Positions 24,372-33,189 are shown, counted from the first letter of the stretch. The stretch: 35,303 nucleotides of DNA from Rhizobium sp. ASV20 (GCF_016429015.1 NZ_JAELTU010000072.1:1-35303); one strand, 5' to 3'. The notes: generated by a model not told the origin, from the sequence alone. A program made the numbers and translations.

Positions 24372-25415
24372 TCAGCGGAAAGGCGGCGAATAGATCAGGC
24401 CACCCTTCGTCCAGAGCTGGTTAAGGCCTCTGTCGAAATTAAGCGGCGTGCCCTTGCCGACGTTGCGCTCGAATATCTCGCCGTAATTGCCGACGGCCTT
24501 GATGATATTGTAGGCGAATTTCGGATCGAGACCGATTGCCTGGCCGAGAGAGGGATCGACGCCGAGGAAGCGTTTGATGGCCGGATCGTCGCTGGTAAGG
24601 AATGTATCGACATTGTCCTTGGTGATACCGAATTCTTCGGCCTGGATAGTCGCGTAGACGGTCCAGTTGACGATTTCCAGCCATTGATCGTCGCCTGCGC
24701 GGACGGCCGGCGCAAGGGGTTCCTTGGAGAGCCGTTCCGGCAGCAGTATATAGTCGTCCGGCTTTTTGAGCTGCGTGCGCTTTGCCGCAAGATCTGTGGA
24801 GTCCTGCGTCAGCGCATCCACGCGACCCGAATCCAGGGCCTTGGTGAATTCGGCTGTTTCCTCGATTGTCACCGGTGTGAACTTCTTGCCGGACTTGCGG
24901 AAGAAGTCGGCTATGTTCAGCTCGCCGGTCGTTCCGCTCTGGATGCCGATCGTGGCTCCGTCCAGATCCTGACCCTTGGTGACGCCAAGATCCTTGCGCA
25001 CCAACAGGCCTTGACCGTCGTAGAAAACGACCGGTCCAAAATGGAAGCCTAGCTTGAATGCACGGGTGATGGTTTCCGTGACGCCGGAAAGCAGAATGTC
25101 GAACTCTCCCGATTGAAGAGCGGGCAAGCGCTGCTGCGGCGAGGAATTGGTAAATTCCACCTTGTCCGGATTGTTGAAAACGGTAACGGCAAGTGCTCGC
25201 CCGAAATCGATGAAGAAGCCCTGCCAGCGGCCGCTGCTGTCCGGGGTGAAGAAGCCCGGCGTCGTTCCGACGCCAACCTTGATGAGGCCGCGCTCCTTGA
25301 TCTTATCCAGTGTCGGGCCTGCATTGGCCATGTTTGGCAGCAGCGTGGCGGCGGCAATCATTGTTGCGGCGACAGCAGCTGTCACGCGCCTATGCACGTT
25401 GGTAATTGCTTGCAT
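24372..25415 (-). CDS. aapJ: General L-amino acid periplasmic binding protein (AapJ-like)
   Basis: A 347-residue periplasmic solute receptor. A signal peptide of about 32 residues (hydrophobic core VTAAVAATMIAAATLLP, ending NMANA before GPTLDKI) is followed by the family-3 binding fold: TLDKIKERGLIKVGVGTTPGFF, FTNSSPQQRLPALQSGEFDILLSG, GIQSGTTGELNIADFF and GEIFERNVG near the end. The length is that of AapJ. ATG 25415 is preceded by GGAGAGA. It is first gene of the aapJQM unit; an AT-rich stretch at about 25486-25555 upstream probably holds its promoter. Confidence 0.92.
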   Translation of the reverse strand: MQAITNVHRRVTAAVAATMIAAATLLPNMANAGPTLDKIKERGLIKVGVGTTPGFFTPDSSGRWQGFFIDFGRALAVTVFNNPDKVEFTNSSPQQRLPALQSGEFDILLSGVTETITRAFKLGFHFGPVVFYDGQGLLVRKDLGVTKGQDLDGATIGIQSGTTGELNIADFFRKSGKKFTPVTIEETAEFTKALDSGRVDALTQDSTDLAAKRTQLKKPDDYILLPERLSKEPLAPAVRAGDDQWLEIVNWTVYATIQAEEFGITKDNVDTFLTSDDPAIKRFLGVDPSLGQAIGLDPKFAYNIIKAVGNYGEIFERNVGKGTPLNFDRGLNQLWTKGGLIYSPPFR

Positions 25416-25606
25416 GAAATCTCTCCTGAAAGTGCCTGTCCCCAGCCCGGGACGTTGATTGTTGGGAGGATCAGTTGGTCCCGGGCATTCTTAAGTTATG
25501 TGCTTATAATCTATAGAATAGGTATATTACTTTAATGATGATGCTCTCGAAGAAACAATTTGCTCATTTGGCATCTCTTCTTGCGGTGGCAGTAGAGTCA
25601 CCTGTT

Positions 25607-25642
25607 TGTGAAATATATTTCATCGTGTGAATTATATTGACA
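25607..25642 (+). promoter_or_regulatory. Tandem operator and -35 of the carbohydrate operon
   Basis: TGTGAAATATATT (from 25607) recurs as TGTGAATTATATT (from 25626), 12 of 13 identical, 19 bp apart. The first copy belongs to a perfect 14-bp palindrome, TGAAATATATTTCA at 25609-25622. The second runs into TTGACA at 25637-25642, a consensus -35; a weak -10 (TAACTA, 25661) follows at 18 bp. Two sites on top of the promoter would suit repression by the operon's own SorC-family protein, which act as tetramers. The match to a regulator is inference. Confidence 0.5.
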
Positions 25643-25671
25643 ATCGACTTCACGCCAAGCTAACTACCCTC

Positions 25672-25697
25672 ACCGGGGTTCGAGGAGGAAACCCGGT
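25672..25697 (+). promoter_or_regulatory. Leader stem-loop with an internal Shine-Dalgarno-like sequence
   Basis: ACCGGG (25672-25677) pairs with CCCGGT (25692-25697). The loop contains GAGGAGG (25682-25688), a strong ribosome-site sequence with no good start codon after it. A second, nearly identical GAGGAGGAA precedes the real TTG start 70 bp on. It could be a decoy or a remnant; a regulatory role is speculative. Confidence 0.25.
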
Positions 25698-25764
25698 TTC
25701 ACAAACAAGGCGCGATACGCGCTCTCGGCTTTTTGGGGAGGGGCTTCGGCCTCGAGGAGGAATC

Positions 25765-26796
25765 TTGCGCAATTTTCTAAGCACGACCGCGATGGCAGTC
25801 CTGGCCGCGGCGGCATTTGTTTCCACGGCAGCTGCGGCCGAGCCGGATAGTCCGTTTCGTTGCAAGCCCGGCGAAAAATACGTCATGAACGTGATGGTTT
25901 CGGGCGTCGAATACTGGTTCCCGGTCTATGAGATGTTCAAGCAGGCCGGAAAGCAATTCGGCTGCGAGACCGCCTATACCGGCACGCCGGAATATGACGT
26001 CAACAAGCAGATCGCTACATTCGACCAGGCACTCGCCCAGAATCCGGCCGGAATTCTCGTTCATCCAATGAATTCCGATCCCTTCATCGAGCCGATCAAC
26101 CGCGCGATCGATCAGGGCACGGCAGTCGTCACCTTCGCAGCGGACTCACCGCTCTCAAAACGTATTTCCTTCATCACCTCGGACAATTCACGCGAAGGCG
26201 CATATGCCGCCGACGCGATTGCTGCAAAGCTGGGCAGCAAGGGTGAATATGCGGTTTTGGAGAATCCCGGTCAGGACAATCACGACAAGCGCATCGCGGC
26301 CTTCATCGCCCGCATGGAAAGCAAATATCCCGAGATGAAGCTTGTCGGCCGCGCTGCGTCGAACCAGGATCCGAACAAGGCCTATCAGGGACTGATGAGC
26401 CTGGTGCAGGCGCATCCGAACCTCAACGCCGTGTTCATGCCGGAGGCGAACTCCGCAATCGGCGCAGCTCAGGCCAACAAGGAAAGCGGCGGCAAGATCC
26501 TCGTCATGTGCGCCGACGTCAATGCCAACATCCTCGACATGATCAAGGCTGGCGAAGTCTTCGGCTCGATCAATCCGAACCAGGGCATGCAGGGCTATAT
26601 GGGCTTCATGATGCTGTGGCTTGCCAAGCATCCGGAGCTGATCGATCCCATGAACGATGCCAAGCGCTCCGGCTTCAACCCGATGAGCATTCCTTTCGTC
26701 GATAACGGCCTGTCGATCGTCACCGCCGCCAATGCCGACGACTTCTACTGGGACAAGTACCTGAAGCGTCGCGGCACGAAGGGTATCGAAGAATAA
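25765..26796 (+). CDS. Carbohydrate ABC transporter periplasmic binding protein
   Basis: A 343-residue receptor of the ribose/galactose (Peripla_BP_4) class. The TTG start at 25765 follows GAGGAGGAA at 4 bp and gives a clean signal peptide (MRNFLSTTAMAVLAAAAFVSTAAAA, cleavage near residue 25). The mature part shows both lobes: VSGVEYWFPVYEMFKQAGKQ, then NPAGILVHPMNSDPFIEPINRAI, then a hinge and EGAYAADAIAAKLG, MSLVQAHPNLNAVFMPEANSA and VMCADVNANILDMIKAGEV. The ligand is a sugar, polyol or AI-2-like molecule; it cannot be named from sequence. It is first gene of the operon; a strong stem-loop separates it from the ATPase gene. Confidence 0.9.
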   Translation: MRNFLSTTAMAVLAAAAFVSTAAAAEPDSPFRCKPGEKYVMNVMVSGVEYWFPVYEMFKQAGKQFGCETAYTGTPEYDVNKQIATFDQALAQNPAGILVHPMNSDPFIEPINRAIDQGTAVVTFAADSPLSKRISFITSDNSREGAYAADAIAAKLGSKGEYAVLENPGQDNHDKRIAAFIARMESKYPEMKLVGRAASNQDPNKAYQGLMSLVQAHPNLNAVFMPEANSAIGAAQANKESGGKILVMCADVNANILDMIKAGEVFGSINPNQGMQGYMGFMMLWLAKHPELIDPMNDAKRSGFNPMSIPFVDNGLSIVTAANADDFYWDKYLKRRGTKGIEE

Positions 26797-26809
26797 GGTC
26801 TGAAAACGG

Positions 26810-26842
26810 CGGCTGTCCGGGATGAGGAATCTCGGGCAGCCG
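26810..26842 (+). promoter_or_regulatory. Strong intercistronic stem-loop between binding-protein and ATPase genes
   Basis: A 14-bp uninterrupted stem (26810-26823 with 26829-26842; 12 Watson-Crick and two G-T pairs) closed by a GAGGA loop, starting 14 bp after the binding-protein stop. GCAAAGGGGG follows, not a T-run, so it is less likely a full terminator than an mRNA end-protecting element giving more binding protein than membrane parts, as known for other binding-protein transport operons. Confidence 0.65.
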
Positions 26843-26861
26843 GCAAAGGGGGAAAGGGGAG

Positions 26862-28412
26862 ATGCTCATGACACAATCACCAGTCCTGGAGATTCGCAAT
26901 GTCAGCAAGCGTTTCGGTGCGATCAAGGCGCTGACCGATGTGAAGTTCACGCTCGAAAGAGGTGAGGTGCACGCACTTTGCGGTGAAAACGGCGCCGGTA
27001 AATCGACGCTCATGAACATCATCGCCGGTGTATTGCAGCCGACCGAGGGGGAAGTCTTCATCGATGGCGCGCCTGTGAAGATTGCGTCTCCAGCCGTGGC
27101 TCAGTCGTTAGGTATCGGTCTCGTCCATCAGGAAATAGCACTTTGCCCGGATGCGACCGTTGCCGAGAACATGTTCATGGCGGCGACAAACCGACGCCGC
27201 TCGCCATTCATGAATTTTGCCCGACTGGAGCGGGAGGCGCAGACTGTGATGAACCGCCTTGCGCCGATCGATGTCCGCCGGAAAGTCGGCGAACTGCCGA
27301 TTTCAAGCCAGCAACTCGTCGAGATCGCAAAGGCGCTGACGCTCGATTGCCGCGTCTTGATTTTCGATGAACCGACGGCGGCTCTGACGGTCGCCGAGGC
27401 ACAGGTGCTCTTCGGTATCATCAACGATCTGAAAGAGCAGGGCATATCCATCATCTATATCAGCCATCGCATGGCCGAGATTTTCAGCCTCTGCGATCGC
27501 GTGACCGTGTTTCGCGACGGACGCTACGTTTCGACCGAGCGCGTGTCGGACATTACAGCCGAGGATGTGGTGCGCCGCATGGTTGGCCGCGAGATTACCC
27601 AGCTCTATCCGGAAAAGCAGGACTTCGCCGAACGCAGCGCCGAAACTCTATTGTCCGTTCGCAATCTCGGCGATGGCAAGCGTTTTCAAAAGGTCAGCTT
27701 CGAATTGCGCAAGGGCGAAATCCTCGGAATCGGGGGGCTGATCGGCTCCGGCCGGACTGAAATCGCGGAGGGTATTTGCGGACTGCGCCAGACGACGGAA
27801 GGCGATGTTCGACTGCATGACAAGGCGCTTCGAGTGGCCCGCTACGCAGATGCCGTTCGCGCCGGCGTCGTTTATCTCTCCGAGGATCGCAAGGGTTCCG
27901 GCATTTTTCTCGACCTGTCGATCGCGCAGAACATCTCCGCCCTCGATCTCAGGTCGTTGACGGGGTCACTCGGGCTCTTGAATGCAAGGGCGGAGGCGGA
28001 TCGCGCTGAAGAGCTCGCGCACCGGCTCGGTGTGCGCATGGGTGGTATCGGCATGCCGGTTTCGTCGCTTTCGGGCGGCAATCAACAGAAGGTCGCCATC
28101 GCCAAGCAATTGGCTGTTGATCCGAAGATCATCATTCTCGATGAGCCGACGCGCGGCATAGACGTCGGCGCCAAGTCCGAAATTCATCGCCTGCTGCGCG
28201 ACCTCGCGCGTTCCGGGATCGGCATTATCGTCATCTCGTCGGAATTGCAGGAGCTTCTAGGTCTGTGTGACCGGGCGATCGTCATCCGCGAAGGTGCCGT
28301 CGCGGGGGAGGTCGAGGGTGAGGCCATGACGGAGGAGGCGGTCATGAGGCTCGCCTCCGGTGTCGGTGCGCAGCAACACCTCAAAGCAAAGGCATCAGCA
28401 CATGCCGTCTGA
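26862..28412 (+). CDS. Carbohydrate ABC transporter ATPase, two fused nucleotide-binding domains (RbsA/XylG type)
   Basis: A 516-residue cytoplasmic ATPase that powers import. The first domain has Walker A GENGAGKST (Lys47) and Walker B LIFDEPTAAL; its signature loop reads LPISSQQLVEIAKAL. The second domain has the degenerate Walker A GGLIGSGRTE usual in this family, signature LSGGNQQKVAIAKQL and Walker B IIILDEPTRGIDVGAK. The length of about 500 is standard for CUT2 ATPases. Start ATG 26862 follows GGGGAGATG; an ATG two codons later would do as well. The permease gene starts 28 bp after its stop. Confidence 0.93.
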   Translation: MLMTQSPVLEIRNVSKRFGAIKALTDVKFTLERGEVHALCGENGAGKSTLMNIIAGVLQPTEGEVFIDGAPVKIASPAVAQSLGIGLVHQEIALCPDATVAENMFMAATNRRRSPFMNFARLEREAQTVMNRLAPIDVRRKVGELPISSQQLVEIAKALTLDCRVLIFDEPTAALTVAEAQVLFGIINDLKEQGISIIYISHRMAEIFSLCDRVTVFRDGRYVSTERVSDITAEDVVRRMVGREITQLYPEKQDFAERSAETLLSVRNLGDGKRFQKVSFELRKGEILGIGGLIGSGRTEIAEGICGLRQTTEGDVRLHDKALRVARYADAVRAGVVYLSEDRKGSGIFLDLSIAQNISALDLRSLTGSLGLLNARAEADRAEELAHRLGVRMGGIGMPVSSLSGGNQQKVAIAKQLAVDPKIIILDEPTRGIDVGAKSEIHRLLRDLARSGIGIIVISSELQELLGLCDRAIVIREGAVAGEVEGEAMTEEAVMRLASGVGAQQHLKAKASAHAV

Positions 28413-28440
28413 GAAAAGGGCAGAAACGGGAGATGAGACA

Positions 28441-29430
28441 ATGACAGATCACGCTTTGGTCGCGACGAGGGAGCCTGCGTCCTCCTGGCGGAAGCTCGGG
28501 ACAATGCGGGAAGCGGGGCTCATCGCCATCATTCTCGCGCTGTGTATCGTGATGAGTTTTGCTTCGCCACATTTTTTGACGCTTGGCAATTTCAGGGCCA
28601 TGCTGATGTCGTTCTCGGTCGAGGGTATTGTTGTCGTCGGCATGACCATCCTCCTGATCGTCGGCGGCATTGACCTTTCAGTCGGCTCGGTCGTCTGCTT
28701 CTCGATGGTTCTGTCCGGCTCGCTGTTTCTGATGGGGATCGATCCGTGGAGCGCCTCGCTGATCGGCATTCTCGCCAGCGCCCTGATCGGCTGTGCCATG
28801 GGCTTCTTCGTGACAGTCATTGGTCTCAATCATTTCATCACATCGCTTGCAGCGATGGTGATCGTTCGAGGTTTTTGCCTCATCATCACCAAGGGAACGC
28901 CGCTCTCGCTGTTCACGTTGCCGCCTTCCTTCAAGGCGGTCGGGCAGGGCACGTTTTACGGAATACCCTATGTGATCCTGATCTTCGTCGCGGTGGTCGC
29001 CATCTTCGACTTCCTGCTGCGCCGCGCAACGGCATTCCGCAAGGTCTTCTACACCGGCAGCAATGAAAAGGCGGCGCTTTATTCCGGGATCAAGACCAAC
29101 CAGGTCAAGTTCTGGGTCACGGTCCTCTGCACCACGTTGTCCGGGTTTGCCGGCGTGATCTACATGTCGCGCTTCGGCGCGGCAACACCGACCTTCGGCG
29201 TCGGTATGGAACTCAACATCATCGCGGCGGCCGTCATCGGCGGGGCATCCTTGAGTGGCGGCTCCGGGACGATCCTCGGCGCGATTCTCGGCATCGCGCT
29301 GCTTTCGGTGGTCACGAGTTCGTTGATTCTGCTCAATGTCTCGGTCTATTGGCAAGACATGATCAAAGGCTGCATTCTTCTGACTGCCGTCTCCATCGAT
29401 CACTTCCTTCATAAGCGGAAGGCTGCCTGA
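28441..29430 (+). CDS. Carbohydrate ABC transporter permease (CUT2/RbsC type)
   Basis: A 329-residue inner-membrane protein with about ten helices of the BPD_transp_2 family. GGIDLSVGS at about 75-83 is the family hallmark, and NEKAALYSGI plus the Gly-rich GGASLSGGSGTILGAILG near the C-terminus are the conserved cytoplasmic loop and last helices. ATG 28441 is chosen for its GGGAGATGAG site; an in-frame ATG at 28402 would overlap the ATPase gene. Only one permease gene is present, so it would form a homodimer. The SorC-family gene follows after 1 bp. Confidence 0.92.
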   Translation: MTDHALVATREPASSWRKLGTMREAGLIAIILALCIVMSFASPHFLTLGNFRAMLMSFSVEGIVVVGMTILLIVGGIDLSVGSVVCFSMVLSGSLFLMGIDPWSASLIGILASALIGCAMGFFVTVIGLNHFITSLAAMVIVRGFCLIITKGTPLSLFTLPPSFKAVGQGTFYGIPYVILIFVAVVAIFDFLLRRATAFRKVFYTGSNEKAALYSGIKTNQVKFWVTVLCTTLSGFAGVIYMSRFGAATPTFGVGMELNIIAAAVIGGASLSGGSGTILGAILGIALLSVVTSSLILLNVSVYWQDMIKGCILLTAVSIDHFLHKRKAA

Positions 29431-29431
29431 C

Positions 29432-30436
29432 ATGCCCCTTGCAAAGCCGAAAGCCCCATCTGCGCCGCGAGAAGAAATCGTCATCGCGCGCCAGATGCAC
29501 CAAGCCCTCGTCCTGCACTTTCTCGAAGGTCTGACGCAGGCGCAGATTGCCGACCAGCTCGGCATCTCGCATGCGACGGTCAATCGGCTGATCAAGCGCG
29601 GCCGCCAGCTCGGCCTCGTCGAGATCAAGATCAAATCACCGGTCGAACCCTTGGTCGACATGGAAGAGCAGCTTCTCGCGCTCGGCGGGATCAGCCGCGC
29701 CATCGTGGTGCCGACGGTATCGGACAATCCGCAGACGGCTCTGCAGGCCGTCGGCGAGGCGGCAGCCCGCTTGCTTGTCGAACATATTGCGGATGGCGAT
29801 ACGATCTGCATTACCGGCGGCAAGGGTGTCAGTGCCGTTGTCGCCGGTCTCCAGGCGCCGCGCCGTTTCGACGTCTCGGTCATCCCCGCAACCGGCTGTG
29901 TCCAGGGCAAACACTATACGGATGTCAATCACGTTTCGACATTGATGGCGGATCGTCTCGGCGGACACTCGTTTCAGATCCATGCGCCTCTGTTTGCCGA
30001 CAGCGCGGCCGAGCGCGACATGCTGATCAACATGCGTGCCGTCGCCGACGTCTTCCGGCAGGCGCGGGAGGCGAAGATCGCCGTCGTGGGCATCGGCTCG
30101 ATCCTTTCCGACGACTCCAGCTATTATGATCTGCATCCCTCTTCGAGCACGGACCGGGTGGCGATCGAGCGGTCCGGCGCTTCGTGCGAACTGCTTGCGC
30201 ATCTGCTCGATGATGAGGGCCGCGTTTGCGACTACAGTCTCAATCGGTCCCTGGTCTCGCTCACTCTTTCGGAGTTCGCCTCGATCCCGACGAAGATCGG
30301 CGTGGCGAGCGGCCCCAACAAGGCCGGCCCGATCCTGAGCGTCATGCGCGGTCATCATCTCGATACGCTGGTCACCGACGAAGCGACAGGTGCCCGCGTT
30401 CTGGCGCTGGCAAATGGGAAAGGGCAGTACGCATGA
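29432..30436 (+). CDS. SorC/DeoR-family sugar-binding transcriptional regulator
   Basis: A 334-residue regulator. The helix-turn-helix is at about 33-62 (LTQAQIADQLGISHATVNRLIKRGRQLGLV). The rest is the sugar-phosphate-binding domain of the SorC family (GDTICITGGKGVSAVV, IPATGCVQGKHYTDVN, VVGIGSIL, VASGPNKAGPILSVMRGHHLDTLVTDEATG). Members such as DeoR of Bacillus, LsrR and rhizobial EryD are released from DNA by a phosphorylated pathway intermediate, so the ligand here is probably the product of the locus's kinase. It is embedded in the operon: 1 bp after the permease gene and overlapping the next gene by 4 bp (ATGA at 30433). The likely target is the operon's own promoter with the tandem repeat at 25607. 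Confidence 0.92.
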   Translation: MPLAKPKAPSAPREEIVIARQMHQALVLHFLEGLTQAQIADQLGISHATVNRLIKRGRQLGLVEIKIKSPVEPLVDMEEQLLALGGISRAIVVPTVSDNPQTALQAVGEAAARLLVEHIADGDTICITGGKGVSAVVAGLQAPRRFDVSVIPATGCVQGKHYTDVNHVSTLMADRLGGHSFQIHAPLFADSAAERDMLINMRAVADVFRQAREAKIAVVGIGSILSDDSSYYDLHPSSSTDRVAIERSGASCELLAHLLDDEGRVCDYSLNRSLVSLTLSEFASIPTKIGVASGPNKAGPILSVMRGHHLDTLVTDEATGARVLALANGKGQYA

Positions 30437-31428
30437 GCGGCCAGCAATTGACACGCGAGATAGGCAGATCCGGCGTCCGCGCCTCGGCAGTCGGTCTTGG
30501 AACATGGGCTATCGGTGGCTGGATGTGGGGAGGAACCGACGAGGCGGAATCGATCTCGGCGATCCATGCGTCGCTCGACGCCGGCATCACGCTCATCGAT
30601 ACCGCGCCGGCCTATGGTCTCGGGCGGTCGGAAGAAATCGTCGGCAGGGCGCTTGCCGGTCGTCGCGACAGGGCAGTGATCGCCACCAAGTGCGGCCTTG
30701 TGTGGCATACCGGCAAGGGCAGGCATTTCTTCGATCAGGATGGCAAGCCAGTTCACCGCTATCTCGGCCGCGATGCGATTTTCTACGAGATTGAAGAGAG
30801 CCTGCGGCGCCTCGGCACTGATTATATCGATCTCTATATCACCCATTGGCAAGATCCAACGACACCGATCGACGAGACGATGCGGGCGTTGGAAGATCTG
30901 AAAACCTCCGGAAAAATCCGGGCGATCGGCGCCAGCAACGTCAGCGCGCCGGAGCTCGAGGCCTATATTGCGACCGGCGGCCTTGATGCCATCCAGGAGC
31001 GCTTCAGTATGATCGATCGGGAGATTGAGAGCGAATTGCTGCCTTTGACGCAGTCGAACGGGATTTCCACCCTCAGCTATTCCTCACTGGCGCTCGGTCT
31101 CTTGTCCGGCACGGTTGGGCCGGAACGGATCTTTTCCGGAGACGATCAGCGACGGGACAATCCTCGCTTTTCCGTTTCGAACCGTGACAAGGCGCAGGCC
31201 TTCGCAAGGACAATCCGGCCGATTGCCGATAGGCACAATGCGAGTATCGCCCAGGTCGTCATCGCCTGGACACTGACGCAGCCCGGCGTCACTTTTGCGC
31301 TTTGCGGAGCCCGCAATCCCACGCAGGCGCTCGACAATGCCCGCGCGGGGACCATTCGGCTGGACGGGGATGATCGATCGGCCATCGAGGCAGCTATCTC
31401 AGCAAAGCTGATTGATATGGACAGGTAA
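30433..31428 (+). CDS. Aldo/keto reductase
   Basis: A 331-residue NADPH-dependent oxidoreductase. The catalytic tetrad is complete: Asp56 and Tyr61 (LIDTAPAYGLGRSEE), Lys86 (VIATKCGL) and His138 (DLYITHWQDP). The start is ATG 30433 overlapping the SorC stop; the longer open frame lies inside the SorC gene. The sequence after Lys86 (GKGRHFFDQDGKPVHRYLGRDAI) is like the AKR group found in sugar-catabolic operons. It may oxidise or reduce the transported sugar or polyol, or the aldehyde released by the aldolase; sequence alone does not decide. Confidence 0.9.
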   Translation: MSGQQLTREIGRSGVRASAVGLGTWAIGGWMWGGTDEAESISAIHASLDAGITLIDTAPAYGLGRSEEIVGRALAGRRDRAVIATKCGLVWHTGKGRHFFDQDGKPVHRYLGRDAIFYEIEESLRRLGTDYIDLYITHWQDPTTPIDETMRALEDLKTSGKIRAIGASNVSAPELEAYIATGGLDAIQERFSMIDREIESELLPLTQSNGISTLSYSSLALGLLSGTVGPERIFSGDDQRRDNPRFSVSNRDKAQAFARTIRPIADRHNASIAQVVIAWTLTQPGVTFALCGARNPTQALDNARAGTIRLDGDDRSAIEAAISAKLIDMDR

Positions 31429-31440
31429 CGGATCGCCATC

Positions 31441-33189
31441 ATGAATCGTAAAGAAACGTTGGACGGGCTTCGCCGAAGCCCGAAGGTGGACGTGTGTGTC
31501 ATCGGCGGCGGCATCAACGGCATCAGCGCCTTTCGGGAACTGGCGCTGCAGGGGCTGAATGTGCTCCTTGTCGAGAAGCATGACTATTGTTCGGGAGCGA
31601 GCGCTGCACTGTCGCGCATGGTGCATGGCGGCCTTCGCTACCTTGAGAATGGCGAGTTCAAGCTGGTGCAGGAATCACTTGCCGAGCGCGACCGACTGCT
31701 GCGCAATGCCCCGCATTATGTGGCGCCACTGCCGACGACCGTGCCCGTCTTCGATATATTTTCCGGTCTCGGCAACGGTCTGGTCCGCTTTCTCGGACTG
31801 TCCCGCCGCCCTAGCCGTCGTGGTGCGATCGCAATCAAGGTCGGTCTCAGCATTTACGATTTCCTGACGCGCAAGCGGGCCATGATGCCGCGACATCAGT
31901 TTCGTGGCCGGAGCGGCACGCTGGCCAAATGGCCGGCTCTCAATTCCGCCATCAGGAGTTCGGCCACCTATTACGACGCCTGGGTCAGCCATCCCGAACG
32001 GCTCGGCATCGAGCTGCTCGATGATGGCTTGTCTGCGGGACCAGCGGCGCAGGCTTTGAATCATGCCGAAATACAAAGAACGGGCGGGGGCAGCTATCTC
32101 ATTCGTGACACGCTCGCCGGAGCATCGGCGACGATCGAACCCACCCTTATCATCAATGCAACAGGCGGATGGATCGACATCACCAACGAGGCTCTCCTTA
32201 AACCCGAAACACGGAAATCCCCATTGATGGGCGGAACGAAGGGCTCCCATCTGATCATCGACAATGCGGCACTTTATGACGCCCTGGCCGGCCACATGAT
32301 TTACTACGAGAATGAGGATGGTCGGATCTGCATCCTCTTTCCGTATCTCGGCAAGGTCCTGGTGGGCTCCACCGATATCCGGATCGACGATCCGGGAAGC
32401 GTGCGTTGCGAGGCGGATGAGCGGGACTACATACTGCAATCCCTGTCTTACGTCCTGCCTGACATCACAATCCGGCCGGAGGATATCAGCTTCCAGTTTT
32501 CGGGCGTGCGCCCTTTGCCGGCGAGCACCGACAGCTTTACGGGCCGCATCCCGCGCGACCATTTCTGCACGGTCGTGGACGGAGATGATGGCGACCCGTC
32601 GGTTCTGTGCATGATCGGCGGCAAATGGACGACTTTCCGTTCGTTCGGCGAGCTTGCGGCCGATCTGGCGCTTGAACGACTTGGGAAGCAGCGCCGCATT
32701 TCGACGGCGAACCGCGAAATCGGTGGCGGGCGGAGGTTCCCTCTGGATCGCGCGGCGTGGATTGCTGAAGTGGCAGCCGAAAAGGGAATTTCGGGCAGTC
32801 GCATGGCGACGCTTTTCGGCCGGTACGGCACGCATGCGGAAGCAATTGCCGGCTTTATTGCGATGGCGCCGGATGTACCCATGCCGCAGGCGGATTACTC
32901 GCAGCGAGAGCTTATCTTCCTCATCCGGAATGAAGCGGCGGAGCATCTTGACGACCTTCTGCTGAGGCGGACCACGCTTGCCATTTCAGGCGCTCTTTCA
33001 GCGCAGATGATGGACGCCGTGCTCGATCTGCTGGCGGCGGAAAAGGCCTGGACGCCGGCTCAGCGCAGCGCCGAGCGCCAACGTTTTCTCACTCTCTTGC
33101 GTGAACGCCATGGCGTTGCCGAGAGCACCCTTTCCGAACGGAACGAACAAAGGAGCATGGAATGCGAAGCAACAGCAAAGTCCGGATGA
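31441..33189 (+). CDS. FAD-dependent glycerol-3-phosphate dehydrogenase-like (GlpD/EryB family)
   Basis: A 582-residue flavoprotein of the GlpD family, larger than the roughly 500-residue housekeeping enzyme. The FAD-binding motif is VIGGGINGIS at about 20-29, with HGGLRYLE at 63-70, the substrate-domain segment FPYLGKVLVGSTDIR, and a C-terminal DAO_C helical domain (LFGRYGTHAEAI onward). It would oxidise a polyol phosphate to a ketose phosphate and pass electrons to quinone at the inner membrane. Its place beside a SorC regulator and an FGGY kinase recalls EryB of the erythritol operon, so a tetritol or pentitol phosphate is more likely than glycerol-3-phosphate. The ribosome site is weak. 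It overlaps the aldolase gene by 28 bp. Confidence 0.88.
   Translation: MNRKETLDGLRRSPKVDVCVIGGGINGISAFRELALQGLNVLLVEKHDYCSGASAALSRMVHGGLRYLENGEFKLVQESLAERDRLLRNAPHYVAPLPTTVPVFDIFSGLGNGLVRFLGLSRRPSRRGAIAIKVGLSIYDFLTRKRAMMPRHQFRGRSGTLAKWPALNSAIRSSATYYDAWVSHPERLGIELLDDGLSAGPAAQALNHAEIQRTGGGSYLIRDTLAGASATIEPTLIINATGGWIDITNEALLKPETRKSPLMGGTKGSHLIIDNAALYDALAGHMIYYENEDGRICILFPYLGKVLVGSTDIRIDDPGSVRCEADERDYILQSLSYVLPDITIRPEDISFQFSGVRPLPASTDSFTGRIPRDHFCTVVDGDDGDPSVLCMIGGKWTTFRSFGELAADLALERLGKQRRISTANREIGGGRRFPLDRAAWIAEVAAEKGISGSRMATLFGRYGTHAEAIAGFIAMAPDVPMPQADYSQRELIFLIRNEAAEHLDDLLLRRTTLAISGALSAQMMDAVLDLLAAEKAWTPAQRSAERQRFLTLLRERHGVAESTLSERNEQRSMECEATAKSG

Larger units (their letters stand above)
25416..25764. 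other. 349-bp divergent control region between aapJ and the carbohydrate locus
   Basis: Strikingly AT-rich from about 25486 to 25555 and again 25605-25642, in an otherwise GC-rich window, so it likely holds both divergent promoters. It contains the tandem repeat with TTGACA (25607-25642) and a leader stem-loop (25672-25697), listed separately. A frame stays open from GTG 25627 through to the binding-protein gene, but I read it as non-coding because a better start with a strong ribosome site lies at 25765. Confidence 0.6.

Noticed and set aside
25627..25764. N-terminal extension of the binding protein from GTG 25627
   Set aside because: The extension would place 46 polar residues before a normal signal peptide and would start inside the tandem operator; TTG 25765 has a far better ribosome site.
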